DNA of 64,000 nt from Scheffersomyces stipitis CBS 6054 (GCF_000209165.1 NC_009042.1:868001-932000); one strand, 5' to 3'. Positions 9,230-20,054 are shown, numbered from the stretch's first letter. The notes: generated by a model not told the origin, from the sequence alone. A program made the numbers and translations.

Positions 9230-11503
9230 ATGTCTGCGTTGTATGCTTCCAAAAAGTCTACCTTAGAGGCATTAGCCACCAACTTGAAGCTCTCCATTGC
9301 TTCATCAGCTTTCCAGAAACAAGTCTCGGTTTCTGTCAATGAGGATGCTGACTCCACAGCCTTGTTGGTTGACAAAAAGGCCGGTTTTGAGTTATCTGAA
9401 CCCAATGCCGTTGTCAAGTATCTCTCCAGCGACTTTACTGATGCTTCTGGTGCCATTGCCTTTGAAGAGTCTCAGTTGTACCCAGCACTCAAGGCTAACT
9501 CTGCTGACAAAATCAGCCAAATTGCCACTCCAGCATACTTTGAAAAGGCTGAGATCACGGCAGCTCAGATCATCTTGTTCTCCGCACTCTACCCAGCTTT
9601 GAAGGACTCGAAGTCCACTTCCGAAACCACGGAAATAGCAAAGTGGTTCCAGGATTTCGCATCCATCGAAGTTGTTCAGTCCGGAATCAAGCACGCTCTC
9701 TCTATCACCACTTTGGAAAGACCCAAGGCCGTCAATACCGGAGCACAGAAAGTCAAGACAGGCCACTTGGTTAAGCCACAGGCTGAGAGGATCGTCCCTA
9801 AAGACAATGAAAGAAACATCTTGATCACATCGGCTTTGCCTTATGTTAACAATGTCCCTCATTTGGGTAACATCATTGGCTCAGTATTGTCGGCTGATAT
9901 CTACGCTCGTTACGCTAAGAATAGAAACTACAACGCTGTCTATGTATGTGGTACTGACGAATACGGCACTGCTACTGAAACCAAGGCTCTTGAAGAAAAA
10001 GTCACCCCCCAGCAGTTGTGTGATAAGTATCACAAGATCCACAAGGAGGTGTACGATTGGTTTGACATTGGTTTCGACTACTTCGGCAGAACTACAACTC
10101 CCTTACAGACAGAAATCGCCCAGGACATCTTCACCAGGTTGCACAAGAACAACTACTTGGAAGAAAGAACTACCGAACAGTTGTACTGTGAAGAGCACAA
10201 GTCGTTTTTGGCCGATCGATTTGTAGAAGGCACTTGTCCCCACTGTCAGTACGAAGATGCCAGAGGTGACCAGTGTGACAAGTGTGGGAACTTGCTTGAC
10301 CCCTTGCAGTTGATCAAGCCACGCTGTAAAGTAGATGGAGCCACTCCTGTAGTTAGAGAATCCACTCATATTTACCTTAAGTTAAATGAATTGGAAGGAG
10401 AGTTGGCCGAGTGGGTCGATCACGCCTCTTCGCATGGCGAATGGTCCAAGAATGCTAAGACCATCACGGCTTCGTGGATCAAGCGGGGTTTGGAACCCAG
10501 ATGTATCACAAGAGACTTGTCCTGGGGTACACCGGTTCCTTTGGAAGGGTATGAAGAGAAGGTGTTGTATGTGTGGTTTGATGCCACCATCGGGTACGTT
10601 TCCATTACCGCCAACTACTTCAAGGACCATAATGGTGACGACTGGCGCAAGTGGTGGAAGAATCCCGAAAATGTAGACTTGTACCAATTCATGGGTAAGG
10701 ACAATGTTCCTTTCCATACAGTAGTGTTCCCAGCTTCACAAATCGGTACCAGAGACGTCTGGACCAAATTGCACCACTTGAGCACTACTGAATACTTGCA
10801 ATACGAAAATGGTAAGTTCTCTAAGTCCAGAGGAGTAGGTGTATTTGGTAACTCTGCCAAGGACACCGGTATTCCAGCCTCTGTCTGGAGATACTACTTG
10901 GCTTCTGTGAGACCAGAGACATCTGACTCCCAATTCTCGTGGGAGGAGTTCGTCACCAAGAACAACTCGGAATTGCTTGCCAACTTGGGTAACTTTGTCA
11001 ACAGAATCGTTAAGTTTGTCATCGCCAAATACAATGGGGTCATTCCCAAGTTTGACACAAAGAACGTTCCTGACTACGAAAAGTTCGAAACCGAAGTTAA
11101 CCAGTTGTTGAAGTCTTACGTCGATACCATGGAGGCTGTCAGTTTGAGAAAGGGTTTGGAACTCGCTATGGCCATCTCATCTCGTGGTAACCAGTTCTTG
11201 CAAGACAACAAGTTGGACAACTCGTTGTACGCCAACCTCCCAGACAAGTCCGATGCCGTTGTCGGTGTAGCCTTGAACTTGGTCTACTTAGTCAGTGCCA
11301 TCATATTCCCATTTATGCCTGAAACTACCAAGCAGATCAACGAAATTTTGAACGCTCCAGCCTTGTCCATCACTGACAAGTTCGAGTTGGTGTTGGAAGC
11401 TGGCCACAATATCGGCAAAGCCCAATACTTGTTCAAGAGAATCGACGAAAAGAAGATTGCTGAATGGAGAAGCTTGTATGGGGGACAACAAGAGAAGAAA
11501 TAG
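9230..11503 (+). CDS. MES1: Methionyl-tRNA synthetase, cytosolic
   Basis: Charges tRNA-Met in the cytosol. 757 aa, ATG at 9230, close to the 751 aa of the Saccharomyces enzyme. Residues 1-165 are a GST-like appended domain; in yeast this region binds the Arc1 cofactor. The Rossmann catalytic domain carries the HIGH-class motif as HLGN (211-214). A Cys-rich zinc-binding insert follows (about 325-360, several Cys-x2-Cys pairs). The KMSKS-class loop reads KFSKS (529-533). The C-terminal helical anticodon-binding domain completes the protein. Codon use is strongly biased (few rare codons), consistent with high expression. A separate mitochondrial paralogue, MSM1, lies 10 kb downstream. Confidence 0.97.
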   Translation: MSALYASKKSTLEALATNLKLSIASSAFQKQVSVSVNEDADSTALLVDKKAGFELSEPNAVVKYLSSDFTDASGAIAFEESQLYPALKANSADKISQIATPAYFEKAEITAAQIILFSALYPALKDSKSTSETTEIAKWFQDFASIEVVQSGIKHALSITTLERPKAVNTGAQKVKTGHLVKPQAERIVPKDNERNILITSALPYVNNVPHLGNIIGSVLSADIYARYAKNRNYNAVYVCGTDEYGTATETKALEEKVTPQQLCDKYHKIHKEVYDWFDIGFDYFGRTTTPLQTEIAQDIFTRLHKNNYLEERTTEQLYCEEHKSFLADRFVEGTCPHCQYEDARGDQCDKCGNLLDPLQLIKPRCKVDGATPVVRESTHIYLKLNELEGELAEWVDHASSHGEWSKNAKTITASWIKRGLEPRCITRDLSWGTPVPLEGYEEKVLYVWFDATIGYVSITANYFKDHNGDDWRKWWKNPENVDLYQFMGKDNVPFHTVVFPASQIGTRDVWTKLHHLSTTEYLQYENGKFSKSRGVGVFGNSAKDTGIPASVWRYYLASVRPETSDSQFSWEEFVTKNNSELLANLGNFVNRIVKFVIAKYNGVIPKFDTKNVPDYEKFETEVNQLLKSYVDTMEAVSLRKGLELAMAISSRGNQFLQDNKLDNSLYANLPDKSDAVVGVALNLVYLVSAIIFPFMPETTKQINEILNAPALSITDKFELVLEAGHNIGKAQYLFKRIDEKKIAEWRSLYGGQQEKK

Positions 11504-12380
11504 ACAAGAATAGAGATTTATGGTAGAGTGTTATGATTATATAAACAATGTATGTTTAATGTAAATAGTTGAAGCTGAATAGAAATTGTAGAGCAATTGC
11601 AAAGTTGACAATAGATTTTGAAGATATAATGCCAAATGTAGCTTTTGCTACCGTACTGTTTTCTACTGAGATTATAAATTTATTGTAATTACGAAAATGT
11701 ACTAACGATTTTATGACACGATTATATTCAACCATTTGCTATCCAACTACTTTCCATCCATATACCTAGAATCCTACTTAATAAAGAATGGGTGCAATAT
11801 TGGAGCTTAATAAAGTGTTTCTCAGGAATTGTACCGCGCTACCATGTCTCGGTGGATGTCGGGATTTGTTCCGGCTCCCATCCCCGGATCAACAAGTGAA
11901 ATTTAGGCAGGTGATTCTTTAGGTTTTCGAGCCCAAGAAGTTGACAACTATACGGTATCCATTTCACAGAACAGACTTCTGAAGCTGACTTGCCCACCAC
12001 AATCATGTTGCTGATAGCGCCCCTTATTATGTGGAGATAGACTGGAAAGTGGAACCTGTCAAAAACCCCTCCTAAGCTGGAATCCCGATATGGCAATGTA
12101 CCCCGGGTTTTTCATGCTTCCCCACCAAGCCCACAGATTCGCAGCCGACCGTCCTTCCCCACTATATAAGGAACAGCCATTGCACCACATTTTGGATTGA
12201 CTTTTTTAGAAAGGAAGAAATTACTCGAGATCAAATCACGAGATCACACTACTGGAGATTGTCGTTTTGTGCCTTATATCTGGATATATATAGTCGGCAT
12301 CCAGCTTATACGGAATTGTAGTTTGTGTGCTTAATACTGTCCTTTAAATTTGTGTTTTATACTCCCCTTATTGACACTAG
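11504..12380. other. Spacer: MES1 3' region and promoter of the small ORF
   Basis: Left part is AT-rich MES1 3' UTR. A TGGGTGCA octamer is at 11789-11796. A clear TATA box, TATATAAG at 12163-12170, lies 218 bp before the next ATG, which supports the small ORF being transcribed. No ATG-started ORF of note in between. Confidence 0.5.
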
Positions 12381-12617
12381 ATGTTGACGGCTCTCAAGCC
12401 TGGCTTATATGGCCTTTTCACGGGCGCGGTTCTTCCTCCTATAGTGACCAGATTCTGGTTGGTTCCCAGCATCAACCAAGAACAGTTTGACGATATCAAC
12501 AGATTGAAGTTCCAGATAGACCATATGGGATGGCATATTCGGGAACTCGAGGAAAGAAAAGGAGTCACAGAAGACCAGATATACGTTCCTGACAGTTACT
12601 ATCAATACGGCTACTGA
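12381..12617 (+). CDS. Small protein with N-terminal hydrophobic segment, function unknown
   Basis: 78 aa, ATG at 12381. Residues 5-27 are hydrophobic with Gly and Pro and could be one membrane segment. Residues 33-60 look helical and charged. The C-terminus is Tyr-rich. A TATA box sits 218 bp upstream and no overlapping ORF competes. The layout suits a small organelle-membrane protein, but I cannot name a family. Confidence 0.5.
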   Translation: MLTALKPGLYGLFTGAVLPPIVTRFWLVPSINQEQFDDINRLKFQIDHMGWHIRELEERKGVTEDQIYVPDSYYQYGY

Positions 12618-12947
12618 AAAGCGAATTCTAGACTTTGAAGCAAGAGTGGAGAGGCCCACAGGCGACTGTGAATTTTCTACTAGATACGTGCAAACTAATA
12701 GACGAAGGTACTAGTAGAGAAGCAAATATGAGGAGACGTCTGATTCATATCTGTCAAAATTACCAAAAGAAGCAAGTCAAAAGCATATCTATAGATCCAT
12801 ATACATACAAATAGATGCCAGTAGATCTAGCGGCCGAAACGATGGTAGTGACTACATTGATGATTCTCTTGTAGATTCAAGAGCTACTAATTTCTATGCA
12901 TGTTAACATTAATAAATAATATGATATCACAAACGAATGAAAAGTGT
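12618..12947. other. Convergent spacer
   Basis: 3' regions of the small ORF and PSD2, AT-rich. Nothing else recognised. Confidence 0.4.
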
Positions 12948-15900
12948 TTATGTTTCGTAGTCGTCGCTGTTGACCAGCCCTTCTTCATCAAAGAACGAGT
13001 CTTCATCGTCGTAAAACTCGTTATCCTCTTCCTCTTCCTCTTCATCAAGAACATTCTGCTGTTGCACAAGCTCATCCATATCCTCGGTCGTTATCTTGAT
13101 GTTGGAACTCTCCCAGTTGCTCAATTCGCTGGCATTGTTCAAATCTCCACCGGTTAGAACTCTGATCAAGTTCAACTTGAAGTCCTTTGTCTGCTTAGCA
13201 AAATCTATACGTGCAGGCTTATGTTCCTTGACATCTGGAGAATGGCCAATACTCTGACCAACACGAATAAGAGTCTCCACACATGACTTGGAGTTGTTTA
13301 CGAGATCCGAATCAAACTTGAAGAATCGCTTCTCGAAAAGAAGAATAATGGTAGAACCTCCGAATTTGAAATATCCAATTTCGTCACCTCGTTTAACCGC
13401 ATCGCCTTCTCCAACAGTAAGCACAATCGACCCAACCATCATGGCACCTACAGCTACCATTATCACCGTTCCAAAATGGTCAGTCTTGATGGGAATGATG
13501 GCTCTTACATTTTCTCCAAACACATCCAACTCGGATCTAATAGCCATGGGATTAACTGTGTAATACTCTCCGTCAATGTTCTTGATGTTTTGAATAGTTC
13601 CGTCTACGGGACAATGGAATCTGTGATAATCTTGAGGAGCAAGTCTAAAGATACCAATGGAGCACTTTGAAGCTGAGTATATATCAGTATTCTCGAGATT
13701 GTTGAAGTTGCCGTTGAACAATTTAGCAATGGTGAAATTCTTCCCTTTGATCCACAACTCAGTTGCACTGTTGATATCGGAAAAAGCTGTACAACGACAA
13801 TCTGCTGGAGAAACAACGATTTGCAGTTCATTAGGGCAATCTATGGGTCTTGCCCCTTGCTTCAATCTTCTATAGAAAAATTCGTTGAATGAGGCATACT
13901 TGGAGGGATCAGTCTCAAGACATTCCGATAAGTTCAACTTGTGGAACTTGATGAAGGAGTCTATATCGTTTTTCAGTTGAGGACTGTCGAACTTGATGCC
14001 CTGTTTGACACTCAACTTTTTTAGTAAAATCCTGATCCTCTTAGTCTTGGCCTTATCCAACCCCTTGTATAGCAAACGGATTCCCAATCTCACATAGACT
14101 CCCATTTTCTCTTCCATGATAAGGCCGGTGTTTCTGTCCTGAACCAAGATGTTGGCATTATTTCCACCCAATACATACTTGCCATATGTCATCTTGATCA
14201 AAACTTTTGAGAACCACTTCCGAGAAGCAGATTGTGGTGTGGTGTACGTAGCTACTAGTAATTTGTTGACAATACTCCAATCTTTTGAAGCACAGATAGC
14301 AACGTGCGTAATGATGTCTCGGTCAATCTTTTTATTAAGTCTCTTGTTCAAACAAATAGGGCACTTATCAATCTCAAAGATTTTATATTCTCCTTCACTT
14401 TTTGCAGAATTTACATGTTCTTCTAAGCAGTCTATGATCTCACCGTGAGACAAGAGATCACCTCCCCAGGTCAGCCTTCCAAGCTTTTCGTAGAAGCTAG
14501 CTACCAACTCGTCACTATTACCACAACCAAGAGTGTCTAACAAGGCTATCAACTCAAAGTAATCGTAGGCATTTTCCTTGTCGTTAAGATTGTACTGCTC
14601 CAAAAGAATGGCCCAGAATCGTCTTCTCAAATTCTCGTAGGTTTCAAATCTGACTCGGATCTTTAATTCGGGGTTATACTTTTCCTTGAACTTATCTTTG
14701 TACAAGTCTAACTTTAGATTCATAACTTTGAAGCTAGAGGTATCGCCTTGTTCTAGCGTCACTTTCTTCCTGAACTTCTTTTTACGAATTGATGGAATCA
14801 AGTTGTCATCATCTAAGATTCGGATACTCGAATGCAGTGGAGAATCGTTATCACCAGTGGTGAATCCTCCATCTACTAAATTCAAAGACATATAGGAGAC
14901 TGACTTTCTAGGAATGCCAGTTCCAAGAGAACTTGAAGCAACCATGGGCAATGCCGTAGATACCTGCGTGATATCCTGGATAGGAATCGATACATGCCCC
15001 ACATCGTCATGGAAAGAAAAATGGTCCTTATCCAATATAGAAAACTGAATGTTGAACTTGCTTTCATGCGGTAGGATTTCAAATGCAACTCTTTCATTAA
15101 AGATTGGATTCAATGTGTGGCGCTTCCAGCTTGTTCTGAATGTTTTTTTGCCAAAAGTGACTACAACAAAGGGATCCATGTCAAAAGAAGCTCTAGTAAA
15201 ACTTTTTAGTGGTGGTAGATCTGAACAAGAGACGATTTCTATGAATATGACTCCAAGAACTTCTCTATTAGATAATGCAAACTTATCCTGAAATAAAGAT
15301 GATCTTTTGAGAGCTATCTTTCTCAACTTCGATCGCTTTGAATTTTTGGTCTTCACTTCGTCTCCAGTAGACAAAAGTGCAGAATCGCTTTCTGTTGCAA
15401 CTCCACCATCCGAAGACATCATTGACATCTCAGAAATAGAACTGGCGTCGTCGTTAGCGGGAGAAGAAGATCTAGCATTGAAATGAGGTTTGTGAAGTTT
15501 GAGAGGCAGAGAACCAGAATTGGGTTCATCTACAAGAGATTCCATATCTGAAGCGTCAACTAGGGTGTTGGAGGCCTTATTGGTTTCTCTGTAAAAGCCC
15601 TGTTCGTCCGGCTTAGTACTGGTTTCAAATTCTGGGTCTATCAAGGATTTGATCCAGTTCTTGAGGATCACAGACTTTTCAGCCTCGGTTGAGTCAGCAA
15701 CCACGTATTCCTCACTTATGTTTAAGTCGTCTACTTTGTTATACAAGTCGTTCATGCTCTGGTCTCTCCCATTGCTAGAATGGTTTTCGTCGGCTGATTC
15801 TGGAACCGACTCCATAGCTCTTTCGTCCTCTGATTGTTTAAGTTGCTTGCGCTGTTTTCTAGATACTTTCTTTCGCTTTACTATTAACTCAAACGAGAGC

Positions 15901-16397
15901 AAAAGTGATCCCGTGACAAAACTGTGATATTCGCTGTTCGAGTATAACTTGTACCACTTGAGATCGCTCCTACTTTTGAAGTTTGCACCTCCAAGATTGA
16001 AGATATCCTTCACCGATAGACGAAGCTCGCCCAAGTAATTTCTGTAACGCTTGTGCTTATCCCAGACCGTTAGGACTAATAGTTGAGAGTAGGAGTTAGG
16101 CTTGAGCGGAATCACTAACTCGTCGTCCCATGACGGTTGGCTGGTGTTCAATTTACGAGAGGTCTGTTTCTTGACATCGTTCATCACCACCATCAAGAGG
16201 GGGTTGACACTTCTCTTGGAGGAGTACTTAGTAGCCTCTGCGCCATTCTGAACTAGGTCGGCTGCACGATTGGCATTGATTTTTACAAACAACTGGAACT
16301 CCTGAGTAAGGTTAAAGAATGTCGCTTTCTCTAGAGAAGCCTGCGACGAAACCGAGTTGGACTTGGGTCTAGACCCATTCTTGATACCTCTTCTCAT
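12948..16397 (-). CDS. PSD2: Phosphatidylserine decarboxylase 2 (C2-domain, endosome/Golgi type)
   Basis: Makes phosphatidylethanolamine from phosphatidylserine. The C2-bearing form acts on Golgi/endosomal membranes, unlike mitochondrial Psd1. 1149 aa, ATG at 16397, close to the 1138 aa of yeast Psd2. A first C2-like domain is near 30-180 and a second, clearer C2 domain near 378-490. An EF-hand-like segment follows (about 585-660), then the decarboxylase domain (about 770-1060). The self-cleavage motif is Gly-Gly-Ser-Thr at 1013-1016; cleavage before Ser1015 would make the pyruvoyl group. An Asp/Glu-rich tail (about 1112-1149) follows. A short CTTTTCCA-type repeat lies in its promoter. Confidence 0.96.
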   Translation of the reverse strand: MRRGIKNGSRPKSNSVSSQASLEKATFFNLTQEFQLFVKINANRAADLVQNGAEATKYSSKRSVNPLLMVVMNDVKKQTSRKLNTSQPSWDDELVIPLKPNSYSQLLVLTVWDKHKRYRNYLGELRLSVKDIFNLGGANFKSRSDLKWYKLYSNSEYHSFVTGSLLLSFELIVKRKKVSRKQRKQLKQSEDERAMESVPESADENHSSNGRDQSMNDLYNKVDDLNISEEYVVADSTEAEKSVILKNWIKSLIDPEFETSTKPDEQGFYRETNKASNTLVDASDMESLVDEPNSGSLPLKLHKPHFNARSSSPANDDASSISEMSMMSSDGGVATESDSALLSTGDEVKTKNSKRSKLRKIALKRSSLFQDKFALSNREVLGVIFIEIVSCSDLPPLKSFTRASFDMDPFVVVTFGKKTFRTSWKRHTLNPIFNERVAFEILPHESKFNIQFSILDKDHFSFHDDVGHVSIPIQDITQVSTALPMVASSSLGTGIPRKSVSYMSLNLVDGGFTTGDNDSPLHSSIRILDDDNLIPSIRKKKFRKKVTLEQGDTSSFKVMNLKLDLYKDKFKEKYNPELKIRVRFETYENLRRRFWAILLEQYNLNDKENAYDYFELIALLDTLGCGNSDELVASFYEKLGRLTWGGDLLSHGEIIDCLEEHVNSAKSEGEYKIFEIDKCPICLNKRLNKKIDRDIITHVAICASKDWSIVNKLLVATYTTPQSASRKWFSKVLIKMTYGKYVLGGNNANILVQDRNTGLIMEEKMGVYVRLGIRLLYKGLDKAKTKRIRILLKKLSVKQGIKFDSPQLKNDIDSFIKFHKLNLSECLETDPSKYASFNEFFYRRLKQGARPIDCPNELQIVVSPADCRCTAFSDINSATELWIKGKNFTIAKLFNGNFNNLENTDIYSASKCSIGIFRLAPQDYHRFHCPVDGTIQNIKNIDGEYYTVNPMAIRSELDVFGENVRAIIPIKTDHFGTVIMVAVGAMMVGSIVLTVGEGDAVKRGDEIGYFKFGGSTIILLFEKRFFKFDSDLVNNSKSCVETLIRVGQSIGHSPDVKEHKPARIDFAKQTKDFKLNLIRVLTGGDLNNASELSNWESSNIKITTEDMDELVQQQNVLDEEEEEEDNEFYDDEDSFFDEEGLVNSDDYET

Positions 16398-17201
16398 GTA
16401 AGGATTTGTATAGAATGGAACTAGATGAAGATTTTACAATTCATAGAATGTGGAGTGAATCCAAATGATTCAAAAGCGGATTCTTATTTAGAAAAGTCCT
16501 TTCGCTATAAATTCTCAGTTTCAGTCAGTATCTTTTCCACTTTTCCACTTTTTCACTTTTCCACTTAGTGATTAGTTTTTCACTGTACAATGTTCTGAAG
16601 GTTACTTTTTCTGGATTCAAGCTTGCTCAGAACCAAAAATTGGCAATGTGTCAATTACCTTCTCTAGAAAGAATTCCGAGCCGTATAGAGTCGATCACTT
16701 TGAAGAGCGTTGCAAGAAAAGACAAGTGTCCATATATTGGCTATTCCATCGCTTATCTGTCCCCACAAATCGAATTTCAATCCACTTAGGAAGTCGCACG
16801 GTCTCGAATTGGGTGCAAAGAATGATGCGAGCAGGCACAGTCCTGACAATAAGGCACAGACAAGAAGGACAATACTTGCACAAAATGACAATGAATAGTA
16901 GATAGAACCATTGTAATTTGGTAGAACACCAGCAAGTAGAACTATTACTATATAATTGAAAGTGAAACTTTCAGAATTTGATAGTATATTGTGCCTAGCA
17001 CATGACTTCAGCAAAGAAGCACTATAAGTACATTGTAGCATATCAGCATATATAATCTTTTTTATATAATGCCATCAGTAAATACTAGTATACAGAATTA
17101 TCAAAAGTATTAGCGTTTCATATAACATCAGTATATAACTATAGCAATATATGAATATTTGTATATACCATGAGCACATAGCACCTCTGTTAAACTCGTT
17201 A
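16398..17201. other. Spacer: PSD2 promoter and SRP101 3' region
   Basis: Upstream region of PSD2 and 3' region of SRP101, both minus strand. It holds the CTTTTCCA repeat (16533-16566) and a TGGGTGCA octamer (16810-16817). A minus-strand ATG ORF of 125 codons (16664-17041) has one strong hydrophobic stretch. I do not call it a gene. Confidence 0.5.
16533..16566. repeat. Short CTTTTCCA-type tandem repeat in PSD2 promoter
   Basis: About four imperfect units of TTTTCCAC / TTTTTCAC in 34 bp, roughly 135-170 bp upstream of the PSD2 ATG. Pyrimidine-rich on the plus strand. Confidence 0.7.
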
Positions 17202-18839
17202 TCAACTCATCAACATATCCACCACTCTCTTGACACTCAATCTCTTGATGTCAGTATATGTCTGTCCAGTACCCACAAACAAGATAGGAACTTTCGTGGC
17301 CATGACCATATTGATCATGGTACCCACCAAGTCACCAACAGTATCCACTTTAGAGATGATGAAAAAGTCTAAGCTTCGTTTGTTACCAAAGGCATTGTTG
17401 AAGTTGATAGCTTGTTCTACAGAGTCAGTTCCAACCAATGCTTCACCCACCATAATGATCTTGTCTGGATTAGCGGCATCACCAAATTTCTTCAATGGAG
17501 CCATAAGCTTAGTGTTGGAATGTGTTCTTCCAGCAGTATCAATCAAGACTATGTCAAACTTCTCAGATGCAGCATGCTGGATAGCCATCTTAGCCGTAGT
17601 GACTACGTGGTCACCGGAACCATACCCTTTTTCAAAGATGTCAATTTTGTTCTCACCATTAGATGACTGGCTATTAAGTCTTTGCAAGTTGTTAACATGA
17701 ACTTTCAATTGTTCCACTGCTCCAGATCTGAAAGTGTCACAGGCACAGATCAACACGTTCAAGTTGTTCTGCAAAAACCAGTAGGCCAACTTGGCCAAGT
17801 TGGTTGACTTTCCTACACCATTTACACCAACCACCGAGATTACATACGGACGAGGGTTGGTGGAGTTACGCTTGATGTCATAGAGCAAATCCGTGGAGAC
17901 ATTGGGAGTCAAAATCTTAGTCAATTCTTCCGTCAAAGTTTGCTTATACAAAGCCAATGTGACATTCCTTTGATTACCCAATTTGTCTCTGATTTTATCT
18001 ATGATTATTTTAGCAGTGTTCGGTGCGATATTCTTTGAAATCAATTGGTCGTTGAACTTTTTAGAAACATCTTCAATGTCAATAGAACCACCCAAAAAGG
18101 ACGTAATCTTGCTGAAAAACCCGCCAGCCTTACCATCATTCTTGTCTTCATCATCATCGGACTCGTTTAAAATGTCGTTAAGTTCGTTTACAAGAACAAG
18201 TTCGTTCTCATGAACAAATGCACTATCGTCAATATTCAACACTCTGTCGTCACCAAGGGCTCCATCCACATCTCCATCTGCGCTGGCCGAATAGTCCAAT
18301 ACAGAGTTGTCTACATTCTCTACCATCTCATCACCATCCCACTTTCTCATCTTTTTGTTGGGAGTCTGCTTGACATTACGTCTTACTGGGGTAGAAGTTC
18401 CAGAATTGGGTCCACTCCCTGAAGGAGTACCGCGGGCCAGAATTGGAGCCAGAACTACGGGGCTGTCTACATTCAGCTTGAGCTTCATCAACTGATTGAA
18501 CTGTAAATCAACCAACTTCTTCAACTTACTATAGTTATCTTCAGAGTCGCCTTCAGTCACGACCTTATTATACGTCTTGAGAATTCCACTGAGTGTTTGC
18601 TGGATCTTGTCTCCGTCAATAGTTGTCACTGCATCGAAGTACAACGCAGCATACACGTCGTCTCGCCTGTAGCCGTAGAACCGCTTTTGGTGCAAACTTT
18701 TGGTGTAGAAATTGGCCTCAAGCTCTACGTGGGTGGAGTTCACGATGTTGTAGATGAACTCGTTGAACGGTGTGATCTTGTTGTTGTATTGGTACTCGAT
18801 CCTGCCCGAAGGCTTGAACACTATAAGAGATTGCGACAT
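17202..18839 (-). CDS. SRP101: Signal recognition particle receptor alpha subunit
   Basis: ER-membrane docking GTPase for SRP-ribosome complexes; works with the SRP54 GTPase and the beta subunit Srp102. 545 aa, ATG at 18839. An SRX-like N-terminal domain (1-125) binds the beta subunit. A Ser/Gly/acidic linker (about 130-240) follows, then the N domain (about 245-320) and the G domain. The P-loop is at 338-346 (Gly-Val-Asn-Gly-Val-Gly-Lys-Ser-Thr). The DTAGR motif is at 434-438. The base-recognition motif reads SKVD at 496-499. No membrane segment, as expected for SR-alpha. Confidence 0.96.
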   Translation of the reverse strand: MSQSLIVFKPSGRIEYQYNNKITPFNEFIYNIVNSTHVELEANFYTKSLHQKRFYGYRRDDVYAALYFDAVTTIDGDKIQQTLSGILKTYNKVVTEGDSEDNYSKLKKLVDLQFNQLMKLKLNVDSPVVLAPILARGTPSGSGPNSGTSTPVRRNVKQTPNKKMRKWDGDEMVENVDNSVLDYSASADGDVDGALGDDRVLNIDDSAFVHENELVLVNELNDILNESDDDEDKNDGKAGGFFSKITSFLGGSIDIEDVSKKFNDQLISKNIAPNTAKIIIDKIRDKLGNQRNVTLALYKQTLTEELTKILTPNVSTDLLYDIKRNSTNPRPYVISVVGVNGVGKSTNLAKLAYWFLQNNLNVLICACDTFRSGAVEQLKVHVNNLQRLNSQSSNGENKIDIFEKGYGSGDHVVTTAKMAIQHAASEKFDIVLIDTAGRTHSNTKLMAPLKKFGDAANPDKIIMVGEALVGTDSVEQAINFNNAFGNKRSLDFFIISKVDTVGDLVGTMINMVMATKVPILFVGTGQTYTDIKRLSVKRVVDMLMS

Positions 18840-19346
18840 TCTGCGATTATTGACAGCTTCCTTGACAGCTAATCACAATTCTCTTCAAACAAATGGCCCA
18901 GTATTATTGCTCCTAGATCCAAATGCTTTCTTGTAAAGTTAATGATCTGTGAAAAACTGTTGATACTGAACATTTATGTGCAGTACCTTTAAATGACCAT
19001 TTTAGAGTATTCTGAAAAGGTAGTAAAAGTATGGAAAATGGAGCTAATGACGAACTGGAACAGCTGGGAGTATTCTTGAAGCTAATTTCAAGAACTTCAT
19101 TCAGTCAGAATCAACTTGGTGGTTCTTATCGCTGGAATTTGTGACTTGCAAGTTATCGATCTGGTGGAGTTTGTGGTTATATGCCGTACACTCATACCAA
19201 GTAGGTTCTCCTTTGACAGAATTAGATTCATTCCAGATTTCAACAAGCAGATTACACTCTTCAGACGGTTGATTACAACGCAAGAGCCATAAGAACATCT
19301 TGTGCCACGCTTGTTCTACAAGAATCCCTAAATTTAAAAAAAATAA
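18840..19346. other. SRP101 upstream region
   Basis: Promoter side of SRP101 and downstream flank of the tRNA-Ser gene. The minus-strand T8 tract just beyond the tRNA (about 19336-19343) is a good RNA polymerase III terminator. No ORF supported. Confidence 0.5.
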
Positions 19347-19438
19347 CGTCACAGACAGGATTCGAACCTGCGAAGGAAAATCCCAACACCTAAACCGCTT
19401 ATAGCAGGGTGTCGCCTTAACCACTCGGCCACTGTAAC
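19347..19438 (-). tRNA. tRNA-Ser(GCU) with 10-nt intron
   Basis: Acceptor stem GTTACAG/CTGTGAC with one G-U pair and discriminator G73. D arm is GCC...GGC. Anticodon stem is ACACC/GGTGT, with a loop that contains the anticodon GCT (19403-19405). A long variable arm and a T arm with GCAGG/CCTGT complete the fold. The 17-nt anticodon loop only makes sense with a 10-nt intron after position 37 (19392-19401). That intron contains AGC, complementary to the anticodon, as required for the usual anticodon-intron pairing. Long variable arm plus G73 fit serine. The B box GGTTCGAATCC is perfect. This is not the CUG-reading tRNA-Ser(CAG). Confidence 0.95.
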
Positions 19439-20054
19439 TGTTGGTTAGGTAAATAACTGCGAGAAGTGGATGCAGTAGAGACAAATTTGCACGTGACCAA
19501 ATATTTAAAATAGCTGTAACTTTTGGTAGAGGAACATTGGTGATGCCAAATTCAGTAAATGTAGAATGCCTAAGTGTTTAGATCGAGATATCAAGTCAAT
19601 TCTTCATTTACTTGCTAATTGCGCCAGAAAACACGTCTTTTACTTTGGGTGGCTCTGCCAATTCGGAGCGCGCACGACCAACTCCAAACAAACACTTCAT
19701 ATAATTGTGAGAGCTTCTGAAAAAGTCCAGATCACACTATTTCTTCCTGTTTGAAGCAGCCAGACAACGCAAGAGACTTTGGAATTCAAACACGAGCGAC
19801 TCGGCCAGCTGTATATACGCAGAGTTTTCGAGATATTTGAGCTTTCCACTTGAAATATTGCTGAACAGAGCTGAACTCAAAAAATTAATCACATAGAAAT
19901 TTCAATCATAGAGAAATTCAATACACCATAGGTATTTCATCGAAGATATTCTTTAATAGTGAACTACTCTGTCATCAGTCCTTTCACCCACTTAGACAAC
20001 ACAGTAAAGCCTTTGTATTGCTATTCAAAAACGACATAAAGTAACTTCATAATC
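19439..20054. promoter_or_regulatory. YIP1 upstream region with E-box
   Basis: Between the tRNA-Ser 5' end and the YIP1 ATG. CACGTGAC at 19490-19497 is an exact RTCACGTG site on the minus strand, 50 bp from the tRNA and about 560 bp from YIP1. No convincing ORF. Confidence 0.4.

Noticed and set aside
11839..12096. 85-codon minus-strand frame
   Set aside because: Starts only at a TTG and overlaps the promoter of the small ORF; no domain.
19101..19484. 127-codon minus-strand frame
   Set aside because: It runs through the tRNA-Ser gene and has no ATG context or domain.
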